DNA of 64,000 nt from Woeseiaceae bacterium. GTDB taxonomy: Bacteria > Pseudomonadota > Gammaproteobacteria > Steroidobacterales > Woeseiaceae. Numbering within the stretch: position 1 is the first letter of the stretch; each line of letters begins with the position of its first letter. This document shows positions 50,211 through 58,191 of this stretch, one piece after another. A program made the translations under genes and the position numbers. The stretch is taken from the NCBI GenBank assembly GCA_030065915.1, contig JASJCQ010000006.1, positions 1-64,000 on the forward strand, read 5' to 3'. Below the pieces are notes generated by a model. The model searched no databases and was not told where the DNA came from. It saw only the letters and a list, made by a program, of their open reading frames with translations.

Positions 50211-51809
50211 TCAGTTGATTCCGTAGTAGGTCGGCGTCGCCGGCCCGACCGGCAAGCCGATCACGAACACGTAAATGAAGAAGAACGTGCTCCAGAGGAT
50301 CAGAAACGCCACCGAGTAAGGCAGCATCATCGCGATCAAAGTTCCCACGCCTGCCTTGGGCACGTATTTGGCGGCGAAAGCCATAATCAGCCCGAAGTAG
50401 CTCATCATCGGTGTAATGATGTTCGTGCTGGAGTCACCGATGCGGTAGGCTGCCTGGATGACCTCCGGGCTGTAGCCGATGATCATCAGCATCGGCACGA
50501 AGATCGGTGCCGTTACGGCCCACTGCGCCGACGCGGAACCCAGCATCAGGTTGATGAAGGCGCAGATCAGGATAAAGAAGAAGAACAGTATCGGGCCGGT
50601 CAGGCCGATGCTCTCGAGGAAGGTCGCTCCGGTCACGGCTGTCACCGCGCCCAGGTTTGTCCACGAGAAGAACTTGACGAACTGCGCCGCGAAAAACACG
50701 AGCACGATATACAGGCCGAGCGTACTCATCGCGTTCGCCATCGCATCGATGACGTCGCGATCAGAACGCATCGTACCGATGACGGCACCGTAGACGACAC
50801 CCGGTACCAGGAAAAAGACGAAGATCAGGGCGACGATACCCTTCAGGAACGGCGAACCCTTGATCAGGCCGGTCTCTGGATCGCGCAGCACCGCGCCCTC
50901 GGGCACGACCAGCAGCGCGATACCGATAATCATCAGCAGCGCCGCAATGCCCGCCCACTTCAGCGCACGACGTTCGTCGGAGGTCAGTGGGTCCAGCCGG
51001 TGTTCATCGACGTCGTCGAAGCCGCCTTCCGACGGGTCATAGGGGCCTAGTGAGGGCTCGACGACCTTCAGGCTGATGAAACTCGCCACGAACGTGATCA
51101 GGAAGGTGCTGGCGATCATGAAGAACCAGTTGGCGCTCGCATCGACTGTATACTCCGGATCGATGAGGCGCGCGGCCTCCTGCGTGATGCCGGCGAGCAG
51201 CGGGTCGACGGTGCCAAGCAACAGGTTCGCGCTGTACCCACCGGACACGCCGGCGAACGCGGTGGCCAGACCCGCCAGGGGATGGCGCCCCAGGGACATG
51301 TAGAGAACCGCCGCGAGCGGGACGAGAACCACGTATCCCATTTCCGATGCCGTGTTCGAGATGACACCCGCGAAGACGATGACCACGGTGACCATCTTCG
51401 GGTTGGCGTTCAGCACCATTGCGCGGATCAGCGCGGTCAGGAGCCCCGAGCGCTCGGCGACACCGACGCCGAGCAGTGCGACGAGTACGGTACCCAGCGG
51501 CACGAATTGCGTGAAATTCGTGACGAGGTTCAGGACGATCATGCGGAACCCGTCTGCATTCATCAGACTGACCACCTCGATCAGGCCATTGTCGGCTCGG
51601 CCCTTGGCGCCTTCCGGCCGCGGATCCGGCACCGACACGTCCATCCACCCGAGCAGGCCCGATAGAAGGACTACGCCGATGGCGAACATGGCGAACAACG
51701 TAACGGGATGCGGCAGCGCGTTGCCGAGGGCCTCGACGACCTTCAGGAAACGCGTCATTCGGTTGGACTGTGGTGGGATGTCGTCCGCGATCTCTTTTTC
51801 TTCGGCCAA
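50211..51809 (-). CDS. AbgT-family transporter (p-aminobenzoyl-glutamate/antimetabolite type)
   Basis: The protein has 532 residues and about 12-13 hydrophobic segments. AbgT-family blocks are recognisable: LGNALPHPVTLFAMFAIGVVLLSGLLGW near the start, NFTQFVPLGTVLVALLGVGVAERSGLL, GVISNTASEMGYVVLVPLAAVLY, and MLGSASAQWAVTAPIFVPM with YRIGDSSTNIITPMM in the second half. The TTG at 51809 is favoured because GGGAG lies seven bases before it. TTG 51827 and the internal ATG are alternatives. AbgT proteins import p-aminobenzoyl-glutamate or export sulfonamides. The cotranscribed exported M17 peptidase points to use of folate- or peptide-like compounds. Confidence 0.9.
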   Translation of the reverse strand: MAEEKEIADDIPPQSNRMTRFLKVVEALGNALPHPVTLFAMFAIGVVLLSGLLGWMDVSVPDPRPEGAKGRADNGLIEVVSLMNADGFRMIVLNLVTNFTQFVPLGTVLVALLGVGVAERSGLLTALIRAMVLNANPKMVTVVIVFAGVISNTASEMGYVVLVPLAAVLYMSLGRHPLAGLATAFAGVSGGYSANLLLGTVDPLLAGITQEAARLIDPEYTVDASANWFFMIASTFLITFVASFISLKVVEPSLGPYDPSEGGFDDVDEHRLDPLTSDERRALKWAGIAALLMIIGIALLVVPEGAVLRDPETGLIKGSPFLKGIVALIFVFFLVPGVVYGAVIGTMRSDRDVIDAMANAMSTLGLYIVLVFFAAQFVKFFSWTNLGAVTAVTGATFLESIGLTGPILFFFFILICAFINLMLGSASAQWAVTAPIFVPMLMIIGYSPEVIQAAYRIGDSSTNIITPMMSYFGLIMAFAAKYVPKAGVGTLIAMMLPYSVAFLILWSTFFFIYVFVIGLPVGPATPTYYGIN

Positions 51810-51863
51810 CCCGATTCTCCCGGTCAAAAGACCGTGGAGTATAAATGAACTCGCCTGTATTCG

Positions 51864-52223
51864 TTATTCGGCGGGTCCCGGCTGCGCGCCTGCAGGCTTC
51901 TTCGAGCCGACGGGCATCGGCACCAGGGGCCAGAACAGCTGTTGTCCGAGTATGGCGTCACCAAGGTTCTCGACGCCCATGCGCTCCGGGTAGCGGCGGG
52001 TCATCCTGGCCGTTCCGAACAGAACGTCCCGGAGAAACAAAAGGTCGCCGCCGGCGAACCACACGAAGGGCCGCGTGACGAACATCAGCGAGCTCGTGCT
52101 GATCAGCTCTACCCAGGCATCCTGCCGGGTCTGGCCGGGCTTCCTGAAGAACTGCGTGAACACCATCTCGAAGACAACGAAGCCCAGGAAGATGCACAGG
52201 ATTACGACGATCTCTGGCTTCAT
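51864..52223 (-). CDS. Small membrane protein resembling the N-terminus of a sterol-desaturase-like protein
   Basis: This 119-residue protein has a first hydrophobic helix (EIVVILCIFLGFVVFEMVF) and a short second hydrophobic stretch, then a C-terminus rich in Pro, Lys and Gly with no helix. The opening, including FEMVFTQFFRKPGQTRQDAWVELIS, looks like the start of fatty-acid-hydroxylase/sterol-desaturase family proteins. The histidine clusters needed for iron binding are absent. It could be a truncated remnant or a short independent protein. There is no good ribosome site. It is divergent from the four-helix membrane protein. Confidence 0.5.
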   Translation of the reverse strand: MKPEIVVILCIFLGFVVFEMVFTQFFRKPGQTRQDAWVELISTSSLMFVTRPFVWFAGGDLLFLRDVLFGTARMTRRYPERMGVENLGDAILGQQLFWPLVPMPVGSKKPAGAQPGPAE

Positions 52224-52328
52224 ACATTCAACACGATACGCGGGCGGTCGCTACACGTCAGAGTTGTCGAAACAGTATAATCGAGCGCTGTCGCTCCGGG
52301 CGTGTATTGAATCAACGGAATTGATTTC

Positions 52329-52808
52329 ATGACCGAAAACAAACACCTGGCCATCTTGTTCATCGTCTTGCAGGCCGTCCTTGCAACAATGATCCTGACC
52401 TCGCTCATCAGCGTCATGCATGCGTTCATGGGCGGAAGCCGGTCGAATCCCGACTTCCTGCAGTTATACGGTTTCCAGGTATTCGGCATCGGCCTGTCGG
52501 TCGCCGCTATGATCTACAGCCTTCTCTTCTTCTCCAGAAACGGAGCGCTGGCGACGGGCTTGAGCGTTGCGTGGAAGCACATGCCGGGTTGGCTGTTGTT
52601 CCCGGTGTTCCTGCTGAACATGCTCGCGATCTGCGGCGAGCTGTCCTACCTGTTGCTGAGAGATGCCACGGAGCTGATGACGGAATGGATCAATCACGTG
52701 GCGCTGATCTGTCTCGGCGCTTCGTCGGTGGCTTTCCTCTTCATGTTCGCGGTCAGCCACGCGTACGCTGGCGGGGCGCCATACAGCAAGGAACGCTGGT
52801 CGGCGTGA
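52329..52808 (+). CDS. Hypothetical four-helix membrane protein
   Basis: This 159-residue protein has four hydrophobic segments: LAILFIVLQAVLATMILTSL, GFQVFGIGLSVAAMIYSLLFF, MPGWLLFPVFLLNMLAICGEL and LICLGASSVAFLFMFAVS. The charged start MTENKH and C-terminal KERWSA are likely cytoplasmic. I do not recognise a family. A TATAAT at 52276-52281 lies in the upstream spacer, 47 bases before the ATG. It is convergent with the SOUL-family gene. Confidence 0.65.
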   Translation: MTENKHLAILFIVLQAVLATMILTSLISVMHAFMGGSRSNPDFLQLYGFQVFGIGLSVAAMIYSLLFFSRNGALATGLSVAWKHMPGWLLFPVFLLNMLAICGELSYLLLRDATELMTEWINHVALICLGASSVAFLFMFAVSHAYAGGAPYSKERWSA

Positions 52809-52810
52809 CG

Positions 52811-53437
52811 CTATTTGTCAGACTCGATTTCGACGAGAATCTCGTTGCGTTTCATGAACCACGGGGTCATCGGTCCGTTGAAGCGAGCGAAGGCCGGCAC
52901 TCCTGTAATCGTCAAGCCGTCTGACTCGAGCGCGCTGAGCAGCGCCGACTTCTCTTTCTCGTACCTCGACTCCCTGGCGCTGCCCGACCAGGGGCGAACC
53001 GCCATGATGCGCGACGGACGTTCGACCAGCCTGATCCGCTCGTCGTTCGGTCTCGGCAGCGTCTCCATCGAGTAGGCGCGCTCCATGACAAAGGCGTAGG
53101 TGTAGGTCACCTCGCCGCCGTCATCGGCCGTCCGTGACTCGACCGGTACGGTCATATTCATCTTCTGCCCCTGGTCGACGGACTCGACAGGAATCGTCAT
53201 GTTCATCTTCGCCTGCGGCTGGTTGTCGCCGAAGATATAGCCAGCGAGGATGCGGAATGCTCTATTGCCGGCACTGCGAAAGCTGCCCTCGACTTCGACC
53301 TCCGCAACGATGTAGGGCGCGTAGCGCCTGACTTCGTACGCGTCGGTCGATCGCAGGAGTTCGTACTCCGGTTCTTCATAGGCCATCGCATCCGCCCCGC
53401 TCAGCAACAGGATTCCAATGGTAAGCAACCGTTTCAT
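52811..53437 (-). CDS. Exported SOUL-family heme-binding protein
   Basis: This 208-residue protein starts MKRLLTIGILLLSGADAMA, a signal peptide. GGA(AG) lies five to seven bases before the ATG at 53437. The SOUL/HEBP pattern is clear: EEPEYELLRSTDAYEVRRYAPYIVAEVEVEGSFRSAGNRAFRILAGYIFG, then two MNMT-PVES blocks, and a C-terminal ARFNGPMTPWFMKRNEILVEI. SOUL domains bind heme or porphyrin loosely. The bacterial exported versions have no defined reaction. Confidence 0.88.
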   Translation of the reverse strand: MKRLLTIGILLLSGADAMAYEEPEYELLRSTDAYEVRRYAPYIVAEVEVEGSFRSAGNRAFRILAGYIFGDNQPQAKMNMTIPVESVDQGQKMNMTVPVESRTADDGGEVTYTYAFVMERAYSMETLPRPNDERIRLVERPSRIMAVRPWSGSARESRYEKEKSALLSALESDGLTITGVPAFARFNGPMTPWFMKRNEILVEIESDK

Positions 53438-53564
53438 GTCAGCTTCCGTAAGGTCTGGACTCAAATGACATCGTAGACAATTCCGCCACGTTGCTTTGTA
53501 ACGAATTGTGTTCTGCGTCGGATGAGTCGCCGGTGACCGGTGGCAACGCTGCTACACTCGTACC

Positions 53565-54338
53565 ATGATCTTCTTACTCATTGGCGGTCTGATCGGGCTC
53601 GCGATAGACGGCGTTACGGGAATGCTCGTCGGCGCCGGCATCGGCTACGGTATTTCCTGGGCGATTCGCAAGAGCTTCATCGGCGGGCTCCGCGTCGCCC
53701 AGAACCAGATGATGGACTCGACGTTCTCCATCATGGGGGCGCTGAGCAAGGCAGACGGTGTCGTTTCCCGCGCGGAGATCAACGTCGTCGAACAGATCTT
53801 CAACATGCTGAGACTCAACGACCAGCAGCGCGAGCAGGCGAAGGCAGCCTTTAACCGCGGCAAACAACCCGACTTCAATCTCGACCGCGCTGTCGATGAC
53901 TTCGCGCGAATCTCTCGCTCACGCGAACCCCTCGTGCAGCTGTTCCTGCAGTTGCAGTGCATGGCCGTTGCCGCCGACGGCAGGATCGATGCAGCGGAGC
54001 ATGCGATGCTGGTGCGTGTTGCAACCAGGCTGGGATTGAGCGAACACGACGTACGCCAGCTCGAGGCATTGCTGCGAGCGACGACCGGAGGCCGACCGCC
54101 GCCGGGCGGACCGGCCGCAGGTGACCAACTGCAGGATGCCTACCAGGCGTTGGGTGTTTCCAGGGACGCCAGCGACAGCGACGTAAAGCGCGCCTACCGG
54201 AAGCTGATTAGCGAGAACCACCCCGATAAGCTGGCAGCGCGTGGATTGCCTGAAAGCATGCGCGCCGTTGCAGAGGAGCGGTCTCGTGAATTGAACAAGG
54301 CCTACGACCTGGTCAAGGAGGCGCGAGGCCTCGTCTGA
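53565..54338 (+). CDS. djlA: DjlA-like co-chaperone (TerB plus J domain)
   Basis: This 257-residue protein has a Gly-rich hydrophobic N-terminus (MIFLLIGGLIGLAIDGVTGMLVGAGIGYGISW), which DjlA uses as a membrane anchor. A TerB-like helical domain of about residues 50-165 follows. The C-terminal J domain of about 65 residues contains DAYQALGVSRDASDSDVKRAYRKLISENHPDKL, with the HPD motif at about 219-221. It should stimulate DnaK ATPase at the inner-membrane surface, as E. coli DjlA does. It is convergent with YghU. The ATG has no strong ribosome site in the short spacer. Confidence 0.93.
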   Translation: MIFLLIGGLIGLAIDGVTGMLVGAGIGYGISWAIRKSFIGGLRVAQNQMMDSTFSIMGALSKADGVVSRAEINVVEQIFNMLRLNDQQREQAKAAFNRGKQPDFNLDRAVDDFARISRSREPLVQLFLQLQCMAVAADGRIDAAEHAMLVRVATRLGLSEHDVRQLEALLRATTGGRPPPGGPAAGDQLQDAYQALGVSRDASDSDVKRAYRKLISENHPDKLAARGLPESMRAVAEERSRELNKAYDLVKEARGLV

Positions 54339-54341
54339 TTG

Positions 54342-55175
54342 TCAGCTGATGTCGTCGGCGCTGTGTCTTTCGCGCACCCGAAGTTCTTCCGGGCCCGACG
54401 TCTTGTTGACACGCACACCACGCTTCACGGCAGGCCGTGCTTCAATGGTCTTTGCCCAGCGAACGACGTTCTCGTACGACGCCACCTGCAAGAAGTCTTC
54501 GGCGTTATAGGAGTTATTGATCACGAGACCGCCGTACCAGGGGTAGGTCGCGATATCGGCAATGGTGTAGTCGTCGCCGGCCAGGAACTCACGCTCGGCG
54601 AGATTCTGGTCGAGTACGTCCAGCTGTCGTTTCACTTCCATCGCATAACGATTGATCGGGTACTCATAAGGCTCGGGCGCGTAATGATAGAAATGCCCGA
54701 AGCCGCCGCCGAGGAAAGGCGCGCTGCCCATCTGCCAGAACAGCCACGACAGGGTCTCAGCTCGTGCCTGCCCCTGCTGAGGCAGGAACTTGTCGAACTT
54801 CTCAGCGAGATACATCAGGATCGAGCCGGACTCGAAGACGCGTGTCGACGTGGAGCGGTCGTAGAGCGCCGGGATTTTTGAATTCGGGTTCAGCTCGACG
54901 AAGCCGCTGCCGAACTGGTCGCCTTCGCCGATGTCGATAAGGAATGCATCGTACTCCGCGCCGGCTTCGCCGACGGCGAGTAGCTCTTCGAGCATGATCG
55001 CGGCCTTCTGCCCGTTCGGCGTCGCCAGAGAATACAACTGCAGTGGATGCTTGCCTACGGGCAGCTCCCGCTCAAAGCGTGCACCTGCCGTCGGACGATT
55101 GATGTCGGCGAAGGCGCCGCCGTTCGGTTTGTCCCAGGTCCAGACTTTCGGCGGTGTGTAGCTGGCATCGGCCAT
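54342..55175 (-). CDS. yghU: Glutathione S-transferase-family disulfide-bond oxidoreductase YghU
   Basis: This 277-residue protein matches YghU in order and content: ASYTPPKVWTWDKPNGGAFADINRPTAGAR, LYSLATPNGQKAAIMLEELL (glutathione-binding TPNGQK loop in the thioredoxin-like domain), FVELNPNSKIPAL, FESGSILMYLAEKF and DYTIADIATYPW in the helical domain. YghU-type enzymes use glutathione for thiol-disulfide exchange. ATG at 55175 is supported by AAAGGAG seven bases upstream. It is cytoplasmic. Confidence 0.93.
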   Translation of the reverse strand: MADASYTPPKVWTWDKPNGGAFADINRPTAGARFERELPVGKHPLQLYSLATPNGQKAAIMLEELLAVGEAGAEYDAFLIDIGEGDQFGSGFVELNPNSKIPALYDRSTSTRVFESGSILMYLAEKFDKFLPQQGQARAETLSWLFWQMGSAPFLGGGFGHFYHYAPEPYEYPINRYAMEVKRQLDVLDQNLAEREFLAGDDYTIADIATYPWYGGLVINNSYNAEDFLQVASYENVVRWAKTIEARPAVKRGVRVNKTSGPEELRVRERHSADDIS

Positions 55176-55334
55176 AATCACTCTCCTTTGATTCAGACAC
55201 CAAAGGTGGGATCGACGATGCCTGTTTCAAGTCGGCCGGATGCAGACGGTCGTGTGCCGCGCCGCTGTCGCGACATCGATTTCGGCGAGCTTGTCGAGTA
55301 TGTTCGACCCAGAACAGGGAACAGGAACGCAGTC

Positions 55335-55826
55335 ATGGGACGATGGCGACCGCCGGCAGCCAGAACCTCTCCGTACATCACGCCTGCGGGCTACGAGATG
55401 CTGCAGGTAGAGCTGAAAGAGCTCTGGCTGCGGCGGCGTGATGTCGTAAAGGCCCTGTCGGAAGCCGCCGCGGAGGGCGATCGATCCGAGAACGCAGAGT
55501 ACATTTACCGCAAGAAGGAACTTGCCGGCATCGATCGACGTATCCGCTACCTGCAGAAGCGCCTGCCATCGCTCAAAGTCGTACGCGAGAAACCTGACGG
55601 CAGCGCCGTGTACTTCGGCGCGACGGTGCAAGTTTGCGATGAGGCCGGCGACATCTTCAGCTACCGGCTGGTTGGCCCGGATGAGACAGACGCGAAGAAG
55701 AACGCGATCAGCATCGATTCACCCATGGCCCGTGCACTGCTGAAGAAGTCGGTCGACGATGAAGTCCGTATCGAACTCGGTGAGACTCGCAAGACCGTTG
55801 TTGTGACCGCAATTCACTACGACTGA
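55335..55826 (+). CDS. greB: Transcription elongation factor GreB
   Basis: This 163-residue protein has an N-terminal coiled-coil (ITPAGYEMLQVELKELWLRRRDVVKALSEAAAEGDRSENAEYIYRKKELAGIDRRIRYLQKRL), with the acidic loop tip D/E residues in AAEGDRSENAEY that reach the RNA polymerase active site. An FKBP-like C-terminal domain follows, with SYRLVGPDETD and ISIDSPMARALLKKSVDDEV. The YRKKxLxxIDRRIRYLxKRL and extended basic patch favour GreB over GreA. AGGA lies eight bases before the ATG. Confidence 0.93.
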   Translation: MGRWRPPAARTSPYITPAGYEMLQVELKELWLRRRDVVKALSEAAAEGDRSENAEYIYRKKELAGIDRRIRYLQKRLPSLKVVREKPDGSAVYFGATVQVCDEAGDIFSYRLVGPDETDAKKNAISIDSPMARALLKKSVDDEVRIELGETRKTVVVTAIHYD

Positions 55827-56168
55827 TTCAGGTCGCGGGAACTTTGCGCGGCCAGCCAGCAGAATGTTGTGAAAAGCGTTTCTGTACGCAATTTTTTGCC
55901 TATGCGGAAAATCTTTTTTCTGCTACCAAAGTCCCATATTTTTACTTGTGGAATAATTTTTCGCGTATTGTGATATCCACCTACCACATTAGGCTGGATT
56001 CGGCGGAGCGTCCCTTTAGCCCTGTCCGACTCGATCTTTAACCCCCGAAACGTTCGGTGCATATTCATTGCGCCGTGCTGTAGACAAGAAACAAACGCAT
56101 ATTAGGAGGCCGCTGCGGCCTTGCAAGAAGAATACAGCCGGCGTTTTTGAATCACACGGGGATAGGGC
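55827..56168 (+). promoter_or_regulatory. AT-rich leader of the subtilase gene
   Basis: I see no gene in this 342-base interval. From about 55866 to 55985 it is markedly AT-rich compared with the surroundings. It contains T-runs and TTGTGGAATAATTTTTCGCGT, which looks like a promoter or UP-element region but lacks clean -35/-10 spacing. A small palindrome AGGCCGC-T-GCGGCCT lies at 56107-56121, after an AGGAGG-like tract. The purine stretch GGGGATAGGG just before the GTG at 56169 is a plausible ribosome site. Confidence 0.4.
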
Positions 56169-58154
56169 GTGCCTGCAAGTTACCGACGTATTACTCTTTT
56201 CTCACTCCTGGTAACCACACTTCTTCTAATCACCACGCATCAGCCGGACGACGCTCAAAGCTACATCGTCCAGGCAACCAGCCTCGACCAGGCCCGCGAT
56301 GCGGTCACCGCCGTCGGCGCCTCGGTGACGCATGAACTCGCGATCATCAAGGCTGTCAGCGCGACACTCAGCACGCGACAACGTGAGCGACTGCAGACTC
56401 ATCAGAATTTTCGAATCTTCAAAGACGGAGTCGTCCGAAGCGACACCGAGACGACGCTAACGTCCGGAAGGGAAGCCCGACTCGTCGACGCCTCTACTCA
56501 GCTGGTCAAGATGGAATACGACACCTCTACACGGTTGGTCAGAGAAGCCGACGCCTACTCACTGACGGCCAGGAAGTACGACACTTACACCGGGCGGATC
56601 AGCGAAGCAAGCGTCGAGCCTGCACCTTTAGCCACCAAAGAAAGCTACTACCCGACGACCGCGCCAGCCAGCAATGCTTTCATTACCCGTGGCTCCGATA
56701 GCGATGCTGCGCACCGCAGGCTAATCGGCGCCGACCGCCTTCTGATGGAAGGCTACACAGGAGCCGGTGTGACGATAGCCGTGCTCGATACCGGCATGTG
56801 GTATAGCCATGGAGACGTCAGACGCAACCTCTATGGGCGTAACAAGATCGTCGCCGGATTCAATGCGAAAACCGGCAGAGAAGAACAGGTACCCGACCAG
56901 CACGGTCACGGCACTCACCTTGCGAGCATCATTGGCAGCTCGAGAGTCACAAGCGGCGAGTATGAATTCGACGATGATGATGACGACGATTACGACGACG
57001 AAGATGGTTTCCAGGTTCTTGGAGTCGCGCCTAACGCGAACCTGATCAATATCGCAGCCTTTGACGAATACGGCGAAGGCAGCTACTCAGACGTCATTAG
57101 CGGACTCGACTGGCTACTCAAGGTCAAGGACAAGTACAACGTGCGCGTCTTGAACCTGTCGTTCAGCGCGCCACCGCAGTCATTCTACTGGGAGGACCCG
57201 ATCAACCAGGCCGTCATGACTCTGTGGCAATCAGGCATCGTCGTCGTCTCGTCGGCAGGTAACTCGGGGCCGGCGCCGATGACGATTGGCGTCCCTGGCA
57301 ACGTGCCCTACATCATTACGGTCGGCGCCATTACGGACAATTACACGCCCAGGGACAGGAGGGATGACCGAAATACGTCCTTCTCGGCTACCGGTCCCAC
57401 CGTCGAGGGTTTCGTCAAGCCGGAACTGGTCGCTCCCGGGGGGCATATTGCCGGCATCATGGACGAGAACGTTCACTCAATGGCACGGCAGAACCGGGAC
57501 TGGAAAGTCGGCTACCGGCTATTCGAGATGTCGGGCACGTCGCAGGCTGCAGCGGTTGTTTCGGGCTCGGTGGCGCTGCTACTGGAGGCAAAACCGTGGC
57601 TGGTGCCCGACGACGTCAAGTGCCAGCTGATGAGTTCGGCCAGTATCGGCACGATCGGAAGGAGTCACAGACTGGCCTACAGTGTGTTTCAGCAGGGCTC
57701 TGGACTTATCGACATCTACGACAGCGTCAAGAACAACAATCGTACCGGCTGTGCGAACGGCGGGATCGACATCAACCTCGACCTGACAGGGCAGCAGCGC
57801 TTCCAGGGGCCGGCAAACCTGAACGAGAACGGCATGTTCTACATCAAGCCGCCATCGGCTTCACTGAGTGACACCGATAGCGGCAGCTCGGGCGGAGGCG
57901 GCGCTGAAAACAGTGAGTACGAAGCGCTCAGCTGGGACGGCAGCTTTTCACAATGGATCAGAGGCCTGCTCTGGAACGATGGCCTGCTGTGGAACGATGG
58001 CCTGCTCTGGAACGATGGCCTGCTCTGGAATGACGGATTGCTCTGGAATGACGGCCTGCTCTGGAACGACGGCGTACTGTGGAACGACAGCATTCTCTGG
58101 AACGACCTCGCATCGGAGCCGGCGTCGATAGACCACCAGGTGGATCAGGAGTAA
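56169..58154 (+). CDS. Exported subtilisin-like S8 serine peptidase with C-terminal GLLWND repeats
   Basis: The protein has 661 residues: signal (residues 1-30), propeptide-like I9 domain (YIVQATSLDQARDAVTAVGA), then the S8 domain with D207 in VLDTGM, H247 in HGHGTH, N in SSAGNSG and S458 in MSGTSQAAA. An Asp-rich insertion (EFDDDDDDDYDDEDG) at about residues 266-280 interrupts the region after the catalytic His. After a Gly/Ser linker (DSGSSGGGG) the chain ends in eight near-identical six-residue repeats GLLWND. The repeats probably form a surface attachment or self-assembly element. It lies 37 bases upstream of the giant sensor gene and may be in the same transcript. It starts at GTG. Confidence 0.9.
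   Translation: MPASYRRITLFSLLVTTLLLITTHQPDDAQSYIVQATSLDQARDAVTAVGASVTHELAIIKAVSATLSTRQRERLQTHQNFRIFKDGVVRSDTETTLTSGREARLVDASTQLVKMEYDTSTRLVREADAYSLTARKYDTYTGRISEASVEPAPLATKESYYPTTAPASNAFITRGSDSDAAHRRLIGADRLLMEGYTGAGVTIAVLDTGMWYSHGDVRRNLYGRNKIVAGFNAKTGREEQVPDQHGHGTHLASIIGSSRVTSGEYEFDDDDDDDYDDEDGFQVLGVAPNANLINIAAFDEYGEGSYSDVISGLDWLLKVKDKYNVRVLNLSFSAPPQSFYWEDPINQAVMTLWQSGIVVVSSAGNSGPAPMTIGVPGNVPYIITVGAITDNYTPRDRRDDRNTSFSATGPTVEGFVKPELVAPGGHIAGIMDENVHSMARQNRDWKVGYRLFEMSGTSQAAAVVSGSVALLLEAKPWLVPDDVKCQLMSSASIGTIGRSHRLAYSVFQQGSGLIDIYDSVKNNNRTGCANGGIDINLDLTGQQRFQGPANLNENGMFYIKPPSASLSDTDSGSSGGGGAENSEYEALSWDGSFSQWIRGLLWNDGLLWNDGLLWNDGLLWNDGLLWNDGLLWNDGVLWNDSILWNDLASEPASIDHQVDQE
57963..58106 (+). repeat. 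Eight tandem 18-bp repeats encoding GLLWND-type hexapeptides
   Basis: The repeat unit is close to GGCCTGCTCTGGAACGAT. Units 1-6 encode GLLWND, unit 7 GVLWND and unit 8 SILWND. The first four units differ by very few bases, while later ones use different codons for the same amino acids, so selection has kept the peptide. Short near-identical units can change in number by slippage. Confidence 0.95.
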
Positions 58155-58191
58155 GCGAAGCACGAAGCTAAGGAAGGCTCTGAATACGTCG

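Noticed and set aside
55940-55970. Sigma-54 promoter upstream of the subtilase
   Set aside because: The only candidate has GG and GC separated by 11 bases; sigma-54 promoters require 10.
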